NCBI GenBank assembly: GCA_015490675.1
Contig: WFXI01000221.1
Location: 1 to 29,743 of the forward strand
Direction: 5' to 3'
DNA: 29,743 nucleotides
Source of the DNA: Hydrogenothermaceae bacterium
Lineage (GTDB): Bacteria; Aquificota; Aquificia; Aquificales; Hydrogenothermaceae
Position 1 is the stretch's first letter. The number at the start of each line of letters is the position of its first letter. Under the pieces are notes generated by a model. The model saw only the letters and a program-made list of their open reading frames with translations. It ran no database searches and was not told the DNA's origin. Shown here in pieces: positions 25,918-29,743 of this stretch. The position numbers and the translations under genes were made by a program.

Positions 25918-26045
25918 CCACATTTAATAACTGGCGAAAACTCTGTAGATAGATTATTAGAAAAAATCAAAGCAGAAAAAGAAAAATTTGAAAAACAGAA
26001 AAAGAAGCCTAAAGTAAAACAAAAATCTTTGATAGGTACTAAATA

Positions 26046-28016
26046 GTGAAATTAAAAAGTTTAAAAATAAAAAATGTAAAAAGCTTTAGAGATGAAACGG
26101 AATTTAACTTTCATGATGATTTTAATATCTTAATTGGAACAAATGGCGGAGGAAAGAGTAATCTTTTAGATATTATTTCTATAGGATTAAAATATTTCTT
26201 ATTTAATGGCTATACTTATAGCGAAAACTTTGATACAACATACCAAAGATTAAATAGAAACATTAATCAAATTCCATTAGATACGTTATCAAGAAAATTG
26301 GAAAAATTTTACGGATATGTTAACGACAGTTCATTTATTGAGTTTGGTTTAATTTTAGAAGAACAAGATATTGAAATAATAAAGCTTGTTCAAAGCTATT
26401 TAAATAAAATAATTTCAGTTCTTGAACAAACTTTCAACAATGGAAAGCATTTAATACAACATTTAAACTTAAATAGCTTAAGTAGTCTTGATATAAGTTC
26501 AATTCCAATTAATCAAGAGATAAAATTTAAATTTGTACATAATCAACTAAGTTTTTCAGAAACAAATATTAGGCATCATACTGCTCAATTTATACAAAAC
26601 TTTTTCAAAAGTTATGAAATTTTTAGAATTGCGAGTAATTATATAGAAAATCTGAAATTACCACCTTTATTATTATTCTTTAGTCCTTATAGAAACTTAG
26701 AAATTAACAATCTTTCAATAATGCTATCAAACTTTAACTATCCTGCTGAATATGAGAAATTATTTACATCTTCTTCTAAAGACACCTTAAATTTAACTAG
26801 ACTTGCTATAGCTTATTTTGGAGAAAAAATGAGAGATTTCGAAGTTAAATCAAAAATTGATACTTGGGAAGAAGACGAAGAAGTTAAATTGGTTAGTAAA
26901 TATTTAAATAAATTGGGGTATGGTTGGAATATAAAATTAATAGATAAAATAAAAAATACTTATGAAATAGAATTAATAAAAGATGGTCAAGGTTTTTCAA
27001 TTGACAATGCAAGTTCAGGTGAAAGGGAAATAATAAATTTCCTTTTTGGGATATTTGCCTTCAATATAAAAAATGGATTAATAATCATTGATGAGCCAGA
27101 ACTTCACTTACATCCAAAATGGCAAAAAATATTATTAGAACTATTTGTAGAGCTATCAGAATTAACAGGTAATCAATTTATTATTTCTACCCATTCGCCT
27201 ATTTTCATTAATGAAAAAACTTACAATCATGTTGTTAGAATTTACAAAGATAATGAAAATGTTAGCCGAGTAATTACTATTCAAGATAAACCATATTTAA
27301 AAATCAAGGATTTACTTCAACTTATTAACAGCACAAATAATGAAAAGATTTATTTTGCAGATGCCGTTATATTAGTTGAAGGAATTACAGATAGAATAGT
27401 TTTTCAAAAAATTTTGGATGATATTATTGAAGAACAAAATATCAATAAGAACATTGAAATAATAGAAGTTAAAGGAAAATCAAATAGAGAAAAATTTAGA
27501 GTATTTCTCAATGAATTAAAAATACCTAACTTCTTTATTGGAGACTTTGATGTAATTACTAACTTAGATGGTTCTGAGGAAATAAAAGAAATATTTAAAA
27601 CCAATGAAGAAAAAATTTATAAAGATGTAATAAAAAATAAAAACAGTAAAGATGGTAAAGAATTAGTCCACCAACTAGAAAAAGCTGTGGAAAGCTGTGA
27701 TTGTGGTGATTTAAAAGAGCTATGGGAATATATAAAATATCTAAGAAAAGAAATAAAAATTGATGCATTAAATGAAGAGGATAAAAGGAAAATATATGAG
27801 TTTATAGAAAACAAAAAGGCAGAAAATATTTATATATTACCTAAAGGTGAGATTGAGGATTATTTACCTGAAGGATATAAAACAAAAGATGTTGAAAATG
27901 CAATTAAATTAATCAATTCTCCAGAAGATTATAATAAGTGGAAAGAAACACCTGAGTACAAAGAACTTGAAAAGTTGATAAAAGAAATAATAAATAAAAT
28001 TACTTCAAGAGGTTAA
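26046..28016 (+). CDS. OLD-family ATPase-TOPRIM nuclease
   Basis: An ABC-type ATPase fused to a TOPRIM domain, the layout of OLD nucleases. Walker A is LIGTNGGGKSNLLD near residue 30, the signature loop SSGEREIINFLFG near 325, Walker B GLIIIDEPELHLHPKWQ and the H-loop FIISTHSPIFI follow. The C-terminal TOPRIM part (about 435-650) has ILVEGITDRIVF with the catalytic Glu, FFIGDFDVITN with the DxD pair, and LPKGEIEDYLPEGY. At 656 residues it has the usual length. The start is GTG, overlapping the hsdS TAG by one base, with AGGT upstream. It lies between hsdS and hsdM in the same orientation, so it is part of the type I operon, like other ancillary genes of such loci. It is open throughout. Nuclease function in phage defence is known for the family and inferred here. 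Confidence 0.85.
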   Translation: MKLKSLKIKNVKSFRDETEFNFHDDFNILIGTNGGGKSNLLDIISIGLKYFLFNGYTYSENFDTTYQRLNRNINQIPLDTLSRKLEKFYGYVNDSSFIEFGLILEEQDIEIIKLVQSYLNKIISVLEQTFNNGKHLIQHLNLNSLSSLDISSIPINQEIKFKFVHNQLSFSETNIRHHTAQFIQNFFKSYEIFRIASNYIENLKLPPLLLFFSPYRNLEINNLSIMLSNFNYPAEYEKLFTSSSKDTLNLTRLAIAYFGEKMRDFEVKSKIDTWEEDEEVKLVSKYLNKLGYGWNIKLIDKIKNTYEIELIKDGQGFSIDNASSGEREIINFLFGIFAFNIKNGLIIIDEPELHLHPKWQKILLELFVELSELTGNQFIISTHSPIFINEKTYNHVVRIYKDNENVSRVITIQDKPYLKIKDLLQLINSTNNEKIYFADAVILVEGITDRIVFQKILDDIIEEQNINKNIEIIEVKGKSNREKFRVFLNELKIPNFFIGDFDVITNLDGSEEIKEIFKTNEEKIYKDVIKNKNSKDGKELVHQLEKAVESCDCGDLKELWEYIKYLRKEIKIDALNEEDKRKIYEFIENKKAENIYILPKGEIEDYLPEGYKTKDVENAIKLINSPEDYNKWKETPEYKELEKLIKEIINKITSRG

Positions 28017-28020
28017 TACA

Positions 28021-29454
28021 ATGACTCAATCAGATATAGTTCAAAAAGTTTGGAATTATTGTAATGTTTTAAGAGATGACGGAGTAAGTTATGGAGATTA
28101 TTTAGAGCAACTTACATATTTATTATTTTTAAAGATGGCTTATGAATACTCTAAACCACCATATAACAGAGAATCCATTATTCCTAAAGGTTTAGATTGG
28201 GAAAGTTTAAAATCAAAAGAAGGTTCAGAACTTGAAGCACATTATATAAAAATTCTCCAAGAACTTGGTAGAAAATCAGGATTATTAGGTCTAATCTTTA
28301 GAAAAGCACAAAATAAAATCCAAGACCCAGCAAAATTAAAAAGATTAATATCTCTAATAGACCAAGAAAACTGGGTAGGTTTAGATATAGATGTAAAAGG
28401 TGAGATTTATGAAGGATTGCTTCAAAAGAACGCAGAAGATACAAAAAGCGGAGCAGGTCAATACTTTACACCAAGACCTTTAATTAAAGCAATTGTTGAA
28501 GTTATGAGACCACAGCCAAATATGACTATTTGTGACCCTGCTTGTGGAACAGGTGGATTTTTAATAGCAGCTTATGAATATATAACAAAACACTATCCAT
28601 TAGATAAAGAACAGAAAGAGTTTTTGAAAAATAAAGCCTTTAAAGGATGGGAGATAGTAGATAACACAGCCAGACTTTGTGCAATGAATCTTTATTTACA
28701 TGGAATTGGTGGTGAAAATAGTATTCCTGTAATTGTTCAAGATGCGTTAGCTGTTGACCCAGGAGAGAGATTTGATATGGTTCTCACAAATCCACCTTTT
28801 GGAAAGAAAAGCAGCATAACCATAACAAACGAAGAAGGAAAGGAAGATAAAGGAGGATTAATATATCAAAGAGATGATTTTTGGGTTACCACATCAAACA
28901 AACAACTTAACTTTTTACAACACGTCAAAACAATTTTAAAAATAAATGGAAAAGCAGCTGTAGTTATACCTGATAACGTTTTATTTGAAGGTGGAGCAGG
29001 AGAGGTTATTAGAAGAAAATTGCTTCATGAATTTGATGTCCATACACTTCTTAGACTTCCAACAGGTATATTTTATGCACAGGGTGTTAAAGCAAACGTC
29101 TTATTTTTCGATAAAAAGCCTGCCAGAGAAAAACCTTGGACAGAGAAGCTTTGGATTTATGATTTTAGAACAAACAAAAAATTTACACTAAAGAAAAATC
29201 CTCTTAGATTTGAGGATTTACAGGACTTTATAAAATGTTTCAATCCAGAAAATAGACTTGAAAGAAAAGAAACAGAAAGATTTAAAGCTTTTACCTATGA
29301 TGAATTAATAAACAGAGACAAAGTAAACCTTGATATAACCTGGCTAAAAGATAAATCTTTAGATGACATTGAAAATTTACCACATCCTGATGAGTTACTA
29401 TCTGAAATTCTTAATGAAATAGAATCTATATATGAAGAATTTAGAGATATTTAG
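28021..29454 (+). CDS. hsdM: Type I DNA methyltransferase subunit HsdM
   Basis: HsdM methylates adenine at N6 in the target chosen by HsdS. The helical HsdM N-domain (about 1-140) contains YLEQLTYLLFLKMAYE. The methylase domain shows the SAM motif CDPACGTGGFLIAAYE near residue 180 and the catalytic LTNPPFGKKSS near 257; GAGQYFTPRPLIKAIVE between domains is typical. At 477 residues it is complete and in one frame. AGAGGT precedes the ATG and lies within the end of the OLD gene. It is last in the operon, which is an unusual order (R-S-OLD-M). With HsdS broken it may lack a specificity partner. Confidence 0.95.
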   Translation: MTQSDIVQKVWNYCNVLRDDGVSYGDYLEQLTYLLFLKMAYEYSKPPYNRESIIPKGLDWESLKSKEGSELEAHYIKILQELGRKSGLLGLIFRKAQNKIQDPAKLKRLISLIDQENWVGLDIDVKGEIYEGLLQKNAEDTKSGAGQYFTPRPLIKAIVEVMRPQPNMTICDPACGTGGFLIAAYEYITKHYPLDKEQKEFLKNKAFKGWEIVDNTARLCAMNLYLHGIGGENSIPVIVQDALAVDPGERFDMVLTNPPFGKKSSITITNEEGKEDKGGLIYQRDDFWVTTSNKQLNFLQHVKTILKINGKAAVVIPDNVLFEGGAGEVIRRKLLHEFDVHTLLRLPTGIFYAQGVKANVLFFDKKPAREKPWTEKLWIYDFRTNKKFTLKKNPLRFEDLQDFIKCFNPENRLERKETERFKAFTYDELINRDKVNLDITWLKDKSLDDIENLPHPDELLSEILNEIESIYEEFRDI

Positions 29455-29500
29455 AGTTTTGCAATAAGAGTATATTTAAAGTTCGCCCAACCTTTTCTTT

Positions 29501-29743
29501 TGGTGGAGGCGGGGGGAATCGAACCCCCGTCCGAGAACAGCCCTCGCACGGGCTTTCTACAGGCTTAGCCTGTGATTAAGGTTTCGCCTGCAGCGTCCCC
29601 ACAGGCAGGGCTACTGCAGGCTATCCCCGTAAGAGTTTCGGGAAGTGCCTCAGGGGAGCTTGGCACTCCCCTATCCCGTGTATCTGTCGCCCTTCCTGAG
29701 CCCACGGGCAAACTCAGGAGGACGTCGCTGCGCTAATTAGGCA
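29501..29743 (-). ncRNA. ssrA: tmRNA (ssrA), 3' portion
   Basis: tmRNA rescues stalled ribosomes with its tRNA-like end and tag reading frame. On the minus strand the 3' end reads GGTTCGATTCC in the T arm, then CGCCTCC, A and encoded CCA (29501-29503). The middle holds several G/C-rich helices that fit the pseudoknots. Near the window edge GCC TAA TTAG looks like the last Ala codon and the stop of the tag. The 5' acceptor half and most of the tag lie beyond base 29743. The hsdM stop is 46 bases from its 3' end. Confidence 0.93.

Larger units (their letters stand above)
24449..26046 (+). pseudogene. hsdS: Type I specificity subunit HsdS, one frame break
   Basis: HsdS reads the DNA target for HsdM and HsdR. 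Two target-recognition domains are visible: the first follows LPEIPKEWKWVRLEDVSYLI and the second follows LPEVPKEWKWVRLGEVGTVY near 25290. Each is closed by a coiled conserved region, PLPEQQKIVEILEEAF and SLSEQQKIVEEIEYRL, and each has the motif YAFEGKLTEEWR. The first frame stops at 24886; the second opens at about 24865 and runs to 26046. The break is on CAT AAA AAG (24857-24865): one more A, or a -1 slip, would give HKKATGTGRLTLPLHASKAM and an unbroken chain of about 530 residues. Without that, neither modification nor restriction would be targeted. The linker between the halves is unusually Lys/Pro-rich. Confidence 0.88.

Noticed and set aside
26046..28016. Gabija or fused PARIS system
   Set aside because: There is no UvrD-like GajB helicase beside it, and the TOPRIM tail (KGEIEDYL) fits the OLD family better than AriB/DUF4435; a fused PARIS-like protein is not fully excluded.
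29501..29540. ssrA 3' end as an integration site with a matching repeat on the left of the island
   Set aside because: I looked for the ssrA 3' sequence near 19.0-19.2 kb and found only general tRNA T-arm similarity; no integrase is present.

Overview
The window most resembles a thermophilic Aquificota genome of the Persephonella type (Hydrogenothermaceae). Two things point there. The carbamoyl-phosphate synthase large subunit is split, with only its N-terminal half present, as in Aquifex. A glucosylglycerate operon carries both the two-step enzymes (GpgS, GpgP) and a one-step synthase (Ggs), an arrangement known from Persephonella marina. Genes are packed very tightly, with many 1-26 nt overlaps and functionally mixed operons, which is also typical of this phylum. 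Assignment to genus is inference.

Layout, 1-11.3 kb (mostly minus strand). A 27-codon membrane peptide with a textbook promoter opens the window on the plus strand. The minus strand then carries carB1, a free-standing degenerate LAGLIDADG protein, and ispG, with a plus-strand secreted DsrE-like gene next to them. A second minus-strand operon runs from a D-2-hydroxyacid dehydrogenase through gpgP, glycerate kinase, ggs, gpgS and an SPFH protein to rsgA. Its middle part makes the compatible solute glucosylglycerate; the dehydrogenase and kinase could make or drain the D-glycerate acceptor.

Layout, 11.3-18.5 kb (plus strand). A seven-gene mixed operon contains leuD, a tandem universal stress protein, a TPR protein, a small lipoprotein, carA, a secreted C39-like peptidase and a SagB-type tandem nitroreductase. 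Most neighbours overlap by a few bases. Five minus-strand tRNA genes (Pro, Arg, fMet, Val, Asp) follow at 18.5-19.0 kb, with at least three readable promoters.

Layout, 19.2-29.5 kb. This visibly more AT-rich stretch looks like a defence island set between the tRNA cluster and the tmRNA gene. On the minus strand a KAP-like P-loop NTPase is followed by two overlapping 36-codon membrane peptides and a 111-residue unknown. Divergent to it is a type I restriction-modification locus in the order hsdR, hsdS, OLD-type nuclease, hsdM. hsdR has two reading-frame breaks and hsdS has one, while the OLD gene and hsdM are open. Two of the three breaks are -1 shifts on AAA-AAG runs; the third looks like a small deletion. 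The window ends inside the 3' portion of ssrA (tmRNA, minus strand).

The most promising candidates for undescribed biology are the KAP NTPase with its tiny membrane partners, the catalytically degenerate LAGLIDADG protein inside a housekeeping operon, and the frame breaks concentrated in hsdR and hsdS.
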